A stretch of 64,000 nucleotides of DNA, taken from NCBI GenBank assembly GCA_025352795.1, contig JANXSF010000041.1:62001-126000 (forward strand), in the 5' to 3' direction. This stretch comes from Acidobacteriota bacterium (lineage in GTDB: Bacteria > Acidobacteriota > Terriglobia > Bryobacterales > Bryobacteraceae). The translations under genes were made by a program, and so were the position numbers. The notes below the pieces were generated by a model. That model saw nothing but the letters and a program-made list of their open reading frames with translations. It did not search any database and was not told the origin of the DNA. Positions within the stretch are counted from its first letter, which is position 1, and each line of letters starts with the position of its first letter. This document shows, piece by piece, positions 1 through 9,019 of the stretch.

Positions 1-773
1 AGATCGGAATTGGTGCTGGTGGAGGGATCACCATCGGCATTCAGCACATAACAAACTTCCTGCGAATCGGGCGAAATCGCGTAGCCTTCCGGCCCACCCA
101 ATGAAAAGCTGGGGACATCACGATTGCCAGGAGTAATGTCTTTAACTCGCCCACCATCAATGCTGACTATCAGCAGATGCTTACGACGTTTGGATTGCCA
201 CTGATCCCAATGTCGGTAAAGCAGCCCCGTATAAGTACGGGCTTTCACCTTGCTGACTTTTTCTTTTTCTAAAGCAGCTTTGTTGCAGTCCTCAGAATCG
301 CATTGCGGGTAAACTTCACTGGTAAATAAAACGTGCTTGCCATCGGGAAAGAACAGAACACCATCGGCTTCTGTGGCAAGGTTGGTCACGCTCTTGACGT
401 TGCCGCCATCGGCATCCATCTGCCAAATTTGCGTGGTCTCGCTGCGGTCGGAAAGGAATACCAGATTTTTCGAATCTGGAGACCAACGGGGTCGCTCGTT
501 GTTGCCTTGTGTTGTGATTTGCTTGGGCGCCCCACCGGCCAGTTCCACCATCCAGATTTGTCTGGGCTTAGTGTTCTTGTCCATATCAACGGTCTGAACG
601 GTGAAGGCCACCCGCTTCCCATCAGGGGAAATTTGGGGATCAGTCAGCCGTTGCACTTTCATCAGAGCCTCGAACGTAAAGTTCTTTTGCGCGAGCGCCA
701 CTGACGGGATGGCCAGCACAATTAAACCCAGGACAATTTGGCCCAGGGCTATTTGAAAATGAAGCTTCCGCAT
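1..773 (-). CDS. Secreted S9-family peptidase (prolyl oligopeptidase/DPP-IV-like), N-terminal part, cut by window edge
   Basis: Reading from ATG at 773 towards base 1 gives 257 open codons that run off the window. Residues 1-29 form a signal peptide ending in a SVALAQ cleavage site, so the enzyme is exported. After this come repeated WD40-like/TolB-type blades with the SPDGK/SPDSK/FPDGK signature (near residues 50, 97, 145 and 235), typical of the N-terminal beta-propeller of S9 peptidases. The catalytic alpha/beta-hydrolase domain would lie outside the window, so activity cannot be checked. The assignment to S9 rather than a TolB-only protein rests on the family-like opening (LMKVQRLTDPQISPDGK), common in acylaminoacyl peptidases. 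It is divergent from the SDR gene at 927 with about 150 bp between them. Confidence 0.8.
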   Translation of the reverse strand, partial: MRKLHFQIALGQIVLGLIVLAIPSVALAQKNFTFEALMKVQRLTDPQISPDGKRVAFTVQTVDMDKNTKPRQIWMVELAGGAPKQITTQGNNERPRWSPDSKNLVFLSDRSETTQIWQMDADGGNVKSVTNLATEADGVLFFPDGKHVLFTSEVYPQCDSEDCNKAALEKEKVSKVKARTYTGLLYRHWDQWQSKRRKHLLIVSIDGGRVKDITPGNRDVPSFSLGGPEGYAISPDSQEVCYVLNADGDPSTSTNSD

Positions 774-926
774 AACCTCTCTATTGTAGAGTTTCTCAGG
801 TGCTTTCAGAAATCGAGGAGAGCGATTTATTACGCGTATCGTGTCATCTTGTTCAGAAGAAAGAAGAACGCCTTTCTCCCGAATGCAAGCTTTTTGGCGA
901 CGCCAAGCCCATCCCACTTGTAAACT

Positions 927-1670
927 ATGAAGGTGGATAAACCTGTTGCCCTCATCACCGGTGCCAGTCGCGGTATTGGACGCGGCGTTGCCCTGGAACT
1001 TGCCCGAACTCATCAACTGGTTGCGACCTATCGAGATCGTAAAGATGCCGCTGAATCCTTAGCCGCTGCCACTGGTGCCAGCATTTTTCAATGCGATATT
1101 GGGGTAGTCGCCGACCGTGCAAATTTGTTGGCCTTCACCAAAGCAAAGTTCGGCAGATTAGATTTACTGGTGAATAATGCAGGCATGGCTCCACGCCTCC
1201 GTCAGGATATGCTCAATGCCACCGAAGAAAGTTTTGATGAACTAATCAATACCAACTTAAAGGGACCCCACTTTCTCACCCAGGCAGTTGCCCACTGGAT
1301 GCTGGAACAAGGCAGCGGCCGCATCGCATTTGTCACCTCCATCAGTGCCTACACTTCCTCAGTCAATCGCGCCGATTACTGCCTATCGAAGGCCGCCCTC
1401 AGCATGTCCGTCGCACTCTACGCCGCACGCCTGGCTGAAGCAGGCATCAAAGTTTTTGAAATTCGTCCCGGCATCATTCGCACCGACATGATCTCCGCCG
1501 TGGAATCTGTCTATGAAGAAAAAATTGCCAACGGCTTGCTGCCCCAACGTCGCATGGGCGAAACCTCCGATATCGCCAAAGCCATTCGTGCCATTGCCGA
1601 CGGTTTGCTGGATTATTCCACCGGCCAAGTGATCAACGTCGATGGCGGATTTCACTTGAGGACATTGTAG
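927..1670 (+). CDS. SDR-family 3-oxoacyl-ACP reductase-like oxidoreductase
   Basis: A 247-residue classical short-chain dehydrogenase/reductase. The cofactor loop TGASRGIG is at residues 11-18, NNAG at 83-86, and the catalytic Ser138, Tyr151 and Lys155 (YCLSK) are all present with normal spacing, so it should be an active NAD(P)-dependent oxidoreductase. The C-terminal IRPGIIRTDM and GQVINVDGGFH segments are typical of FabG-like enzymes. It lies 29 bp upstream of a Tat-type amidohydrolase on the same strand, so the two are probably co-transcribed. That pairing suggests a catabolic or secondary role rather than housekeeping fatty-acid synthesis; the substrate cannot be told from sequence. Confidence 0.9.
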   Translation: MKVDKPVALITGASRGIGRGVALELARTHQLVATYRDRKDAAESLAAATGASIFQCDIGVVADRANLLAFTKAKFGRLDLLVNNAGMAPRLRQDMLNATEESFDELINTNLKGPHFLTQAVAHWMLEQGSGRIAFVTSISAYTSSVNRADYCLSKAALSMSVALYAARLAEAGIKVFEIRPGIIRTDMISAVESVYEEKIANGLLPQRRMGETSDIAKAIRAIADGLLDYSTGQVINVDGGFHLRTL

Positions 1671-1699
1671 AGACAACCATTTGGTGGTAGCCTACGGCC

Positions 1700-3205
1700 A
1701 TGTGGATTCGTAAAGCCGCCCGCGACAAGAAAAAAGGGATCGATTGCCCGGTTCCCACCCAACCAGTTTCCAATGAAGAATTTATCCCCCGTGCCCAAAG
1801 CACGCGGCAGAAACAACTGGAAGCATTAATTGGCGATATGTCCCAAGCCAATGCCCAGAAGTTAGGCATGGATCGCCGAGCTTTCATGACCACCTCCATG
1901 GGGTTAGCCACTTGTTGGTGCGCCACAAATCAGGTTTACGGAAAGTCGCTGGACGTCGAAGAAGCTGAAATGTTTGAACCGGCAGCGACAGCTGAAAAGT
2001 TTCCCAAAAGCGATTACTTCATCATGGACGTGCAAGCTCATTTCACCAATGGTTTTGCACTGGACTTCCGCAACATGGAGTTCATGAAGAACATGGGCTT
2101 CAATCTGAAGAACGACAAAGATGCTTACAGCTATAAAAACTTTGTCAAGGAAATGTTCTTTGATTCAGAAACCGACATGATTGTCATCTCTGGCGTTCCC
2201 GGTCGTGAAAAGCAGCGCGATGCCGATGGCATGACGCTGGAAGGCAAAGCCCGCGCCGGTGGCATTCTTCCCAGTTGGCTAATGTCGGAAGCGAAAAAGG
2301 AAATCAACAAACTGGCCGGTTCCACCCGTGCCCTCAGTCAGGGAAATCTTGCCCCCAATCACTATTGGAACAAAGCCACCAATTCCATAGACAAGCAGGC
2401 AACTATGGAACAGATGGAACGGGAAGTGAAGCTGTATGGCATCGATTCCTGGAAATGGTATTGCCACACTGACCCCGGCCAAACAGGCCATGGCTTTCAG
2501 TGCGATGACGATAACGCGATGTGGTTTTATGAACAGTCGCGCAAGCTGGGCATCAAATTAATCAGCACCCACAAAGGGTTTTCCTATCAGTCCCGCACGC
2601 TGGGTCATTTAGCGAATCCCAAAGATATTGAGAAGGCAGCACTCTCCAATCCCGATTTCAACTTCGTCATTTATCATTCCGCTTTGAAGCATGGTCCCAA
2701 CGAACCAGATTGGCGCAAGGCTAACGAGTACGACCCAACAACAGGGGACTTCGCCTGGCACAACATCCTGATGGACATTAAAAAGCGCAATCCCAACATG
2801 ACCAATGTGTACCCTGAGATTGGTAGTTTCTTTGCGCCCTTGTTCATTGAAGATCCCATTTTCGCCATGCATGGTATGGGCAAAAATATCAAGACGTACG
2901 GTGTGGATCATGTCATTTGGGGCACCGATTGTCTGTGGTGGGGATCGCCACAGTGGTGCATTGATGCCTTTAAGCGCTTTCAAATTTCCGATGAGATGTG
3001 TGAGAAATTCGGCTACTCGAAATTAACAAAAGCCGACAAGGCCAAAATCTTCGGCTTGAATGCCGCCGGTTTGTATAAAGTGGATGTCAAAAAGAAGCGC
3101 ACCCCTCTTCCAGTCGACGCGTTAGACAAATTGAAGGTAGCCTATGAAGCATCAGGTGGCCAACGCGAAAACTCCGCCTACGGCTGGGTCCGCGCCGACG
3201 ATTAG
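1700..3205 (+). CDS. Tat-exported amidohydrolase (PF04909-like metal-dependent hydrolase)
   Basis: 501 residues. An unusually long n-region of about 58 residues precedes a twin-arginine-like motif (DRRAFM, residues 58-63) and a short hydrophobic stretch, suggesting Tat export or a buried membrane anchor. The mature part starts [13 protein letters not shown], the usual opening of amidohydrolase_2 TIM-barrel enzymes. Further family-like segments are [24 protein letters not shown] and [15 protein letters not shown], the last carrying the conserved Asp late in the barrel. The first ATG at 1700 is kept because I recall homologues with the same extended N-terminus (VSNEEFIPR...). Substrate unknown; family members include decarboxylases and hydrolases. 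Probably co-transcribed with the SDR gene upstream. Confidence 0.85.
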   Translation: MWIRKAARDKKKGIDCPVPTQPVSNEEFIPRAQSTRQKQLEALIGDMSQANAQKLGMDRRAFMTTSMGLATCWCATNQVYGKSLDVEEAEMFEPAATAEKFPKSDYFIMDVQAHFTNGFALDFRNMEFMKNMGFNLKNDKDAYSYKNFVKEMFFDSETDMIVISGVPGREKQRDADGMTLEGKARAGGILPSWLMSEAKKEINKLAGSTRALSQGNLAPNHYWNKATNSIDKQATMEQMEREVKLYGIDSWKWYCHTDPGQTGHGFQCDDDNAMWFYEQSRKLGIKLISTHKGFSYQSRTLGHLANPKDIEKAALSNPDFNFVIYHSALKHGPNEPDWRKANEYDPTTGDFAWHNILMDIKKRNPNMTNVYPEIGSFFAPLFIEDPIFAMHGMGKNIKTYGVDHVIWGTDCLWWGSPQWCIDAFKRFQISDEMCEKFGYSKLTKADKAKIFGLNAAGLYKVDVKKKRTPLPVDALDKLKVAYEASGGQRENSAYGWVRADD

Positions 3206-3273
3206 TAGGAAGATCAGGACACAAGCAAAAGCAAGCCAAACGCCATTCGAAGAAACTCAGCAGCAGAACAACG

Positions 3274-3376
3274 CAAGCCAAACGGGGACATGCTGGTCTG
3301 GCCCAAGCAACCGAAATCTTCCCAAACCCAACAATCACCCTAAGCGAGTGGCCAGACCAGCGTGTCCCCGTTCGGC
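3274..3376. repeat. Hairpin repeat, copy 1
   Basis: A 103-bp unit with 27-nt inverted arms at 3277-3303 and 3350-3376 separated by a 46-nt loop. The arms (left arm begins gccaaacggggacatg) are complementary except at two positions, where the differences are transitions. Copy 2 is nearly identical, including the loop. Similar to REP/BIME-like extragenic palindromes in design; could act as a transcript 3' stabiliser or terminator for the upstream amidohydrolase. Confidence 0.85.
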
Positions 3377-3434
3377 AGCATTCCCACGTCGCTCCGCCAA
3401 ACGCCGTCAGAAGTACCCAGTAGCAAACCAAACA

Positions 3435-3538
3435 CAAGCCAAACGGGGACATGCTGGTCTGGCCCAAGCAACCGAAATCTTCCCAAACCCAACAATCGCC
3501 CTAAGCGAGTGGCCAGACCAGCGTGTCCCCCGTTCGGC
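3435..3538. repeat. Hairpin repeat, copy 2
   Basis: Matches copy 1 with one substitution in the loop (a to g) and one inserted c in the right arm. Arms lie at 3438-3464 and 3511-3538, again with a 46-nt loop. The preceding 40-60 bp also resemble the segment before copy 1 (caagccaaacg-type words), so the duplicated unit is about 161 bp long and not just the hairpin. Confidence 0.85.
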
Positions 3539-3733
3539 GGCAATCACGCGAATCCCAGACTCTTCTCTCACCACCCCAAACCGAAACCAGCCACTTACTA
3601 CTAGTACTCACAATCATTCACCGGAACTTACTTTCTGGCTAACCTCGATGAGATCATAGTACAAATATTGCAGAGTTTTATTGCCTTAAACCGATGCCTC
3701 CGCTAGTATTAAGGGTCTAAGAAGTTTTCGGCA

Positions 3734-5845
3734 ATGAGATTCCGACACGCACAATTAGTTTGCAATGCTACACAACTCCTGATGGCTTTTAGTATGAGTA
3801 TTCCCCTGTTAGCACAGGCACAACCCACCTCCGCTATCGGCGGGCCGGAAATAGCTTCTGGAATGGCTTTAGTCGCATTCCTGGGTGGCAGCCTGTACGC
3901 TCTATCCAAACTTCGCGTAAAGCCAATGGCCGATGGAACTCAGCCAATTCAAAATGAAGATGTTATTGCCCGTCATTTGATTTACGGAGCCACCGACTCC
4001 ATTTTCGTAATCAACGAAGAAGGGATAATTCAAAGCGCCAACCCAGCAGCCGAACGTATGTTTGGATATCTGGAAGGAGACATCCGTGGACAAAACATCG
4101 CGACTCTAATCCCACCTCCAGACCGTGGGCGCCGTCGGGCAAATTACATCCAAAACTCAGGAAGCCACGAACTGTTCGCCGTTCAAAAAACGGGAGACCG
4201 TATTCCCATTGAATCCTCCTTCAGCGAAATTGTACTAGGTGAGAAAAAGCTGTATTCCTTGGTCATTCGCGACATTACAGAGACTAGGAAGAAGCAGGAG
4301 CTGGTCAATTTCCAGCAAAATCTGCTCACTGAAATTCTGGTGAATGCGGGCTTTATGCTCTTCGTCGTGGATCGCAATGGCACAATCGTTCACTTCAACC
4401 GTGCCTGCGAAAATGTCACTGATTTCTCTTTCGGTGAAATCAAGAATCAGAAAATTTGGGATGTAGTGGCTGCCCCTGCCGATTCCGAAGCCATGCGCGA
4501 GCAAGCTGCACAGTGGTTTGATGGTCCGTTCCCGTTGCAGCAGAATTCCACTTGGACTAGCCGGGACTACACCCGCAAACCAATCGCCTGGACCTATACA
4601 GCATTGAATGATTCCTTCGGTCGTCCGAATTATATTATCGGCACAGGCTATCTCCTCAACGAGCAGCAGATAAATTCGCAAGCGCTTCAATCGCAAAAAA
4701 TGGAAGCAGTCAGTCGATTTGCAGGCGGCTTAGCTCGCGATTTCAGTAACCTACTCACAGCCATCACTGGTTACAGTAGCTTGCTGTTAAGTTCTCTTGA
4801 AGACACCAACCCAATTCGCAAAGATGTCGAAGAAATCAAAAAAGCCTCTGACCATGGAGTCAAGATCACCCGTCAGTTACTGGCAGTTAGTCGGCATCAG
4901 GTTTTGCAACCGAAAGATTTCGATCTGAATGCTGTCTTGAAAGATATGGAGATGCTGCTTCGACGAATTCTGGGGAATCGCATTGCCGTGGAATTCGATC
5001 TGGCGCAGCCCGATGCCGTCATTCACGCCGATCAAGGTCAAATTGAACAGGTCATCATTAACATTGTGGTCAATGCCCGCGATGCCATGCCCCATGGTGG
5101 AAAGCTGACCATTGCCACCAATCTCTTTTCCCTTCCCCACGGCGATACCAATCTGAATCCTAACCTGCAAGCGGGGTCTTACTGCAGCATTCGCATTACC
5201 GACAGCGGCATGGGCATGGATGAACAGACGCAGCAACATATTTTTGAGCCATTCTTCACCACCAAACGCAGTGCCGGTGCTGCCGGAATGGGGCTGGCCA
5301 CAGTGTATGGAGTGATCCGTCAAAGTGAAGGGTCCATCAGTGTTGTCAGTGAGCCCAATGGGGGCAGTAGCTTCCTGATCTATTTGCCCTCTGCCGAAGC
5401 AATCCGGCACAGAAAACTTCCTGAAAAAACTGTGCTGAAAATTGTGCCCACTGGCAGTGAAACCATTCTGGTGGTTGAAGGAGATGAGCGAATTCGGGCG
5501 ACCGTTGCCAAAGGATTGGCCCGCTTCGGGTACAGGATATTGGAAGCTGTTTCAGGCGCTGAAGCAAAAGAGATGAGCCACAATTGGGAAGGGAAAATCC
5601 ACATCCTGGTGGCCGATGCGCTGATGCCCAGCGTCGGTGGTCCAGATCTTGCCCGCGCTATCCGCATGCAACGGCCGGAAACCAAGGTGCTCTATATCAG
5701 CGCTGAAGCCGAAGAAAAAGTAATTCGCTATGGGCTTTCCACCAGCAATACCTATCTGCTTGCCGATACCTTTAACGCCGAACATTTCGCTGAAAAAGTT
5801 CGCCAGATTCTTGATACCAAAACCATGTCGGCGGGCATGTTTTAA
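3734..5845 (+). CDS. PAS-PAS hybrid histidine kinase with Arg in place of the phosphoacceptor His
   Basis: 703 residues. A signal-like hydrophobic segment and a second one (about 15-28 and 40-60) anchor the protein in the membrane. PAS domain 1 spans about 78-183 and PAS 2 about 196-308. The dimerisation/phosphotransfer region follows with QKMEAV...GGLARDFSNLL: where NtrB-like kinases have AHDFNN, codon 335 (4736-4738) is CGC, Arg, so the canonical phosphoacceptor is missing. The HATPase domain (about 430-550) looks intact: N-box NIVVNARDAMP, G1 DSGMGM, F-box FEPFFTTK, G2 GMGLATVYG. A receiver domain (about 575-695) keeps the Asp (VAD, residue 628), but the usual C-terminal Lys-Pro is Asp-Thr (LLADTF), and the acidic pair reads EGDE. 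This suggests a degenerate or non-canonical sensor. No partner regulator is adjacent. Confidence 0.85.
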   Translation: MRFRHAQLVCNATQLLMAFSMSIPLLAQAQPTSAIGGPEIASGMALVAFLGGSLYALSKLRVKPMADGTQPIQNEDVIARHLIYGATDSIFVINEEGIIQSANPAAERMFGYLEGDIRGQNIATLIPPPDRGRRRANYIQNSGSHELFAVQKTGDRIPIESSFSEIVLGEKKLYSLVIRDITETRKKQELVNFQQNLLTEILVNAGFMLFVVDRNGTIVHFNRACENVTDFSFGEIKNQKIWDVVAAPADSEAMREQAAQWFDGPFPLQQNSTWTSRDYTRKPIAWTYTALNDSFGRPNYIIGTGYLLNEQQINSQALQSQKMEAVSRFAGGLARDFSNLLTAITGYSSLLLSSLEDTNPIRKDVEEIKKASDHGVKITRQLLAVSRHQVLQPKDFDLNAVLKDMEMLLRRILGNRIAVEFDLAQPDAVIHADQGQIEQVIINIVVNARDAMPHGGKLTIATNLFSLPHGDTNLNPNLQAGSYCSIRITDSGMGMDEQTQQHIFEPFFTTKRSAGAAGMGLATVYGVIRQSEGSISVVSEPNGGSSFLIYLPSAEAIRHRKLPEKTVLKIVPTGSETILVVEGDERIRATVAKGLARFGYRILEAVSGAEAKEMSHNWEGKIHILVADALMPSVGGPDLARAIRMQRPETKVLYISAEAEEKVIRYGLSTSNTYLLADTFNAEHFAEKVRQILDTKTMSAGMF

Positions 5846-7077
5846 CTCTCTTTTTCTTTAATCACTTCCTTTATGACAAGTGCCTCATGCACCCGCTCAC
5901 GGAATTTCCCCTGCATCCCGCTAGCTAATGAAAGGCTATCGTCGCCAAAGCGATCACGCATTTTATCTGCCGCTTGAAATACTCTTCTCAGCCGATCTTT
6001 CTTGTCGCCCTCAAGCAGGTTCATCTGTGGCGAAGCCCCTTCGAACCCAGTCAGATGAACGCCCAACAGTCGGATGGCCATGCCCGGCTTCCAATTGCTG
6101 CGGAATAGGTTCCGCACAGCGGTCAGGATCTCCGTATCCAGCTCAGTAGGGTCCGCCAGGGACTTCGCCCTGGTGATGGTGGAAAAGTCCTTATAGCGCA
6201 GCTTAAGCTGCACTGTGCGGGCATGAAAGCCATGCTCCCGCAACCTGCGACCCACCATTTCCGATAACCGCGATAGCGTGGATTCAAGAATCGTCGCGTC
6301 CGTTGTATCTTCAGAATAGGTGTGTTCATGGCTGATCGATTTCGGATCCTCGGTGGCACCAATTTCTGTATCAAACCAGCCACCAGCATCTTCGCCCCGA
6401 GCCTTGCCCGCTAGCGCCATCCCAACCTTTCCAAAATGCTCTGCCAAAAATCGCTCGTCCATCCTCGCCAAATCACGCACCTTGCGAATCCCATATTTGG
6501 CTAACGTGGCCTCGCTCACTTTGCCGACGCCAGGAATTTTTCGTACATCCAGCGGCCCTAAAAACGCCGCTTCCATTTGCGGTGTGATCCACAATATGCC
6601 ATTCGGTTTTGCCTGATCACTGGCCACTTTTGAAACCAGTCGTGAGCGGGACGCTCCTATGGAATTATTGAGTCCAGTGGCTTGCTTTATTTTTTCATGA
6701 AGCTTATGGGCAGCAGCCATCGGTGGACCGTACATTCTTTCTGTCCCGGTCATTTCCAGGTAAGCTTCATCAATGGAAGCCATGGAAACTTGCGGCGAAA
6801 AGTTGCGCAACACTTCGGCCACTTTCAAAGAGACTTCGCGATATCGGGCAAGATTCCCTTCCAGGAAAATCGCTTGTGGACAAAGTTTGTAAGCAGTGCG
6901 CAGCGGCATTGCCGAATGCACCCCAAACTTGCGCGCTGCATAGGATGCGGCTGAAACCACACCACGAGCATCGGGCCTCCCGCCAACAACCACAGGCTTG
7001 CCCTTCAGCGATGGATCATACAGTTCTTCAACGGAAACAAAGAACGCATCCATGTCGATGTGGAAGATAGAACGCAT
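5842..7077 (-). CDS. dinB: DNA polymerase IV (Y-family translesion polymerase)
   Basis: 411 residues, slightly longer than E. coli DinB (351). It starts MRSIFHIDMDAFF, with catalytic Asp8 and the steric-gate Phe13 at the same numbers as in E. coli. SIDEAYLE at 101-108 supplies Asp103 and Glu104. The helix-hairpin-helix segment KIPGVGKVSEATL and the little-finger domain follow. QMNLLE near residue 355 resembles a beta-clamp-binding motif (QLxLF type), followed by an extra tail of about 50 residues. Performs error-prone lesion bypass in the cytoplasm. Last gene of the DUF1385-prfA-prmC-dinB run, 24 bp after prmC. Its stop overlaps the convergent histidine kinase by 4 nt. No LexA box was recognised. 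Confidence 0.95.
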   Translation of the reverse strand: MRSIFHIDMDAFFVSVEELYDPSLKGKPVVVGGRPDARGVVSAASYAARKFGVHSAMPLRTAYKLCPQAIFLEGNLARYREVSLKVAEVLRNFSPQVSMASIDEAYLEMTGTERMYGPPMAAAHKLHEKIKQATGLNNSIGASRSRLVSKVASDQAKPNGILWITPQMEAAFLGPLDVRKIPGVGKVSEATLAKYGIRKVRDLARMDERFLAEHFGKVGMALAGKARGEDAGGWFDTEIGATEDPKSISHEHTYSEDTTDATILESTLSRLSEMVGRRLREHGFHARTVQLKLRYKDFSTITRAKSLADPTELDTEILTAVRNLFRSNWKPGMAIRLLGVHLTGFEGASPQMNLLEGDKKDRLRRVFQAADKMRDRFGDDSLSLASGMQGKFRERVHEALVIKEVIKEKES

Positions 7078-7101
7078 CGGAGAAGCTTCTAGTGTAAATC
7101 A

Positions 7102-7929
7102 TTACACATTGGTTCGTTGGGCGGAAATGATCCGGGGGATGCCCACAAGATCGGCAATCGTATGAACGCCAATCCATCCTTGAGTAAGCATTTGTTGCAA
7201 GGCATCGCTTTGATGAATGCCCATTTCAGCCAGAAATCTGCCTCCAGGTTTGAGGACGCGGAAGGCCTGTTCAATCAATCGAGGGTAGATTTCTAGCCCG
7301 TTTTGACCGGCAAAAAGCGCTAAAAATGGCTCAAAATCGCGTATTTCGGGCTCTAAATGCGCGTTTTTTGGTACATATGGAGGGTTAGAAACGACAAGAT
7401 CCAGGCTTTCAGCGTCAAAAACAGAGCATAAATCGCAGTTCACGAACCGCACCGGAGACCCATATTTGCCTGCATTGATGCGGGCAATAGATAGCGCGGG
7501 CATGGAAATATCGGTAGCAAACACCTCTGCTTTCAGCTCCAATGCCAAGGTAACAGCAATGGCTCCAGAACCCGTTCCAATATCAGCTAAACGCTGCACT
7601 TTCGAGCATTCGGCCAGCACGGTTTCAATCAGATGCTCTGTTTCAGGCCGTGGAATGAGCACATCCGGGGTCACCAGAAAATCGCGACCCCAGAATTCCT
7701 GTTTTTTAGTGATGTACTGCGTGGGCATCCGCTTCAGTCGTTGATGCAGATAGCGACCGTAGTGGATCCAGCCGAGTTCGGTGAGTTCTTCCTCAGGGTG
7801 AGCGTAAAAGTAGGTGCGTTCTTTGCCGATAGCGTGCGCTAGCAGCACTTCCGCAGTCAGGCGTGGGACGGCGATGCCGCCCTGTTCCAGCAGGGTGCTA
7901 CCCTGCGTGATTGCCGTTCGCAGATCCAT
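7102..7929 (-). CDS. prmC: Peptide chain release factor N5-glutamine methyltransferase
   Basis: 275 residues, normal length. SAM-binding motif I DIGTGSG at 116-122 and the signature NPPY at 182-185, which binds the target Gln. The N-terminal helical domain expected of PrmC is present (through about residue 85). It methylates the Gln of the GGQ motif of release factors, which is needed for efficient termination. Its start codon lies inside the end of prfA (32-nt overlap, different frame), so the modifying enzyme is translationally coupled to its substrate. Confidence 0.96.
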   Translation of the reverse strand: MDLRTAITQGSTLLEQGGIAVPRLTAEVLLAHAIGKERTYFYAHPEEELTELGWIHYGRYLHQRLKRMPTQYITKKQEFWGRDFLVTPDVLIPRPETEHLIETVLAECSKVQRLADIGTGSGAIAVTLALELKAEVFATDISMPALSIARINAGKYGSPVRFVNCDLCSVFDAESLDLVVSNPPYVPKNAHLEPEIRDFEPFLALFAGQNGLEIYPRLIEQAFRVLKPGGRFLAEMGIHQSDALQQMLTQGWIGVHTIADLVGIPRIISAQRTNV

Positions 7930-9004
7930 CTTGTTCCATCTGCTTTTTCATCTTTTCAGCGGTGTAGAAGGTGACCAATCCGTCGATCAGCGGTTCCACG
8001 CGGCCTTCCATTACCTGATCAAGCTGATGCAAAGTCAAACCAATGCGATGATCTGTCACGCGGTTCTGGGGGAAGTTGTAGGTACGAATTTTTTCACTGC
8101 GGTCGCCAGAACCCACCATGCTTTTCCGTTCCGCACCAATGGCTGCCTGTTGCTTTTCTAATTCCAATTCGTAGATACGGGCACGCAATACGCGCATACC
8201 CTTGGCTTTATTTTTGATCTGCGATTTTTCATCCTGGCAACTGACTACCAGGCCAGTCGGGATGTGCGTCAAGCGAACAGCAGAGTAGGTAGTGTTGACC
8301 GATTGTCCGCCGGGTCCAGAGGAACAGAACGTGTCAATGCGAATGTCTTTATCCTGGATGTTGACTTCCACTTCGTCAGCTTCAGGCAGCACAGCCACGG
8401 TGATGGCAGAGGTGTGCACGCGACCCTGAGTTTCCGTCTGCGGTACACGCTGCACCCGATGGACGCCGCTTTCGTATTTCAACTTACTGTAGACTTTGTG
8501 ACCACTGACCAGGGCCATTACTTCTTTCAATCCCCCAACCGAAGATTCTGAAGAATCGGTGACTTCCACTTTCCAATGTTGCAGTTCGGCATAGCGAGTG
8601 TAGAGACGGAAAATTTCTGCTGCAAAGAGGGTAGCTTCATCGCCGCCAGTACCTGCCCTGATTTCCAGAACCACGTTCCGATCATCATTGGCGTCTTTGG
8701 GCAGCAGCAGGACTTTCAGTTCTTCCTGAAGCTTGACCAACTCCGGTTCTACCTGACGAATTTCTTCTTCGGCCATAGCCCGAACTTCGGGATCAGGATC
8801 GGTTTTCATCAACCGCGCTTCAGTAAGATTCTGATCTGAAGAGCGAAATTGACGGTATTTGGCGACAACTTCTTCCAAATCAGAGCGCCGCTTGGCAGCC
8901 TTACGGTACGCATCGCCATCGCTGATTAGCGCCGGGTTGGCCATTTGGCTTTCGAGTTCGTCGAAGCTCTTTTCGAGTTGTTCCAGTTTGTCTTGATATT
9001 GCAT
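7898..9004 (-). CDS. prfA: Peptide chain release factor 1
   Basis: 368 residues, close to E. coli RF1 (360). The catalytic GGQ is at 232-234 within [10 protein letters not shown]. The stop-codon recognition tripeptide PxT is PQT at 188-190, the same position as in E. coli RF1. The [18 protein letters not shown] segment is characteristic of RF1/RF2, and the PQT rather than SPF marks it as RF1 (UAA/UAG reader). Acts on the ribosomal A site. Starts 15 bp after the DUF1385 gene and overlaps prmC; this order is a common bacterial arrangement. Confidence 0.97.
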   Translation of the reverse strand: MQYQDKLEQLEKSFDELESQMANPALISDGDAYRKAAKRRSDLEEVVAKYRQFRSSDQNLTEARLMKTDPDPEVRAMAEEEIRQVEPELVKLQEELKVLLLPKDANDDRNVVLEIRAGTGGDEATLFAAEIFRLYTRYAELQHWKVEVTDSSESSVGGLKEVMALVSGHKVYSKLKYESGVHRVQRVPQTETQGRVHTSAITVAVLPEADEVEVNIQDKDIRIDTFCSSGPGGQSVNTTYSAVRLTHIPTGLVVSCQDEKSQIKNKAKGMRVLRARIYELELEKQQAAIGAERKSMVGSGDRSEKIRTYNFPQNRVTDHRIGLTLHQLDQVMEGRVEPLIDGLVTFYTAEKMKKQMEQDGSANGNHAG

Positions 9005-9019
9005 TCGGTCGGACTTTAT

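Larger units (their letters stand above)
3206..3733. other. Long intergenic region carrying a duplicated hairpin repeat
   Basis: This 528-bp gap between the amidohydrolase and the hybrid kinase is the only non-coding stretch above 300 bp in the window. Its first two thirds are filled by two copies of an imperfect repeat with 161-bp period (3234-3394 and 3395-3540 approximately). The rest, 3541-3733, shows no gene or confident promoter. Open frames crossing it have repeat-derived low-complexity composition and no recognisable protein similarity. Confidence 0.8.

Noticed and set aside
3274-3538. Possible CRISPR array
   Set aside because: Only two copies with a 161-bp period, internal inverted arms of 27 nt and no uniform repeat-spacer pattern; no cas genes in the window.
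3144-3659. Open frame of 171 codons across the hairpin repeats
   Set aside because: Overlaps the end of the amidohydrolase and consists of repeat-derived, low-complexity Pro/Arg/Ala-rich sequence; opposite-strand frames there are equally open because of the inverted repeats.
4877-5410. 177-codon minus-strand frame inside the kinase
   Set aside because: Antisense to the ATPase domain of the histidine kinase; Gly/His/Ile-rich shadow translation.
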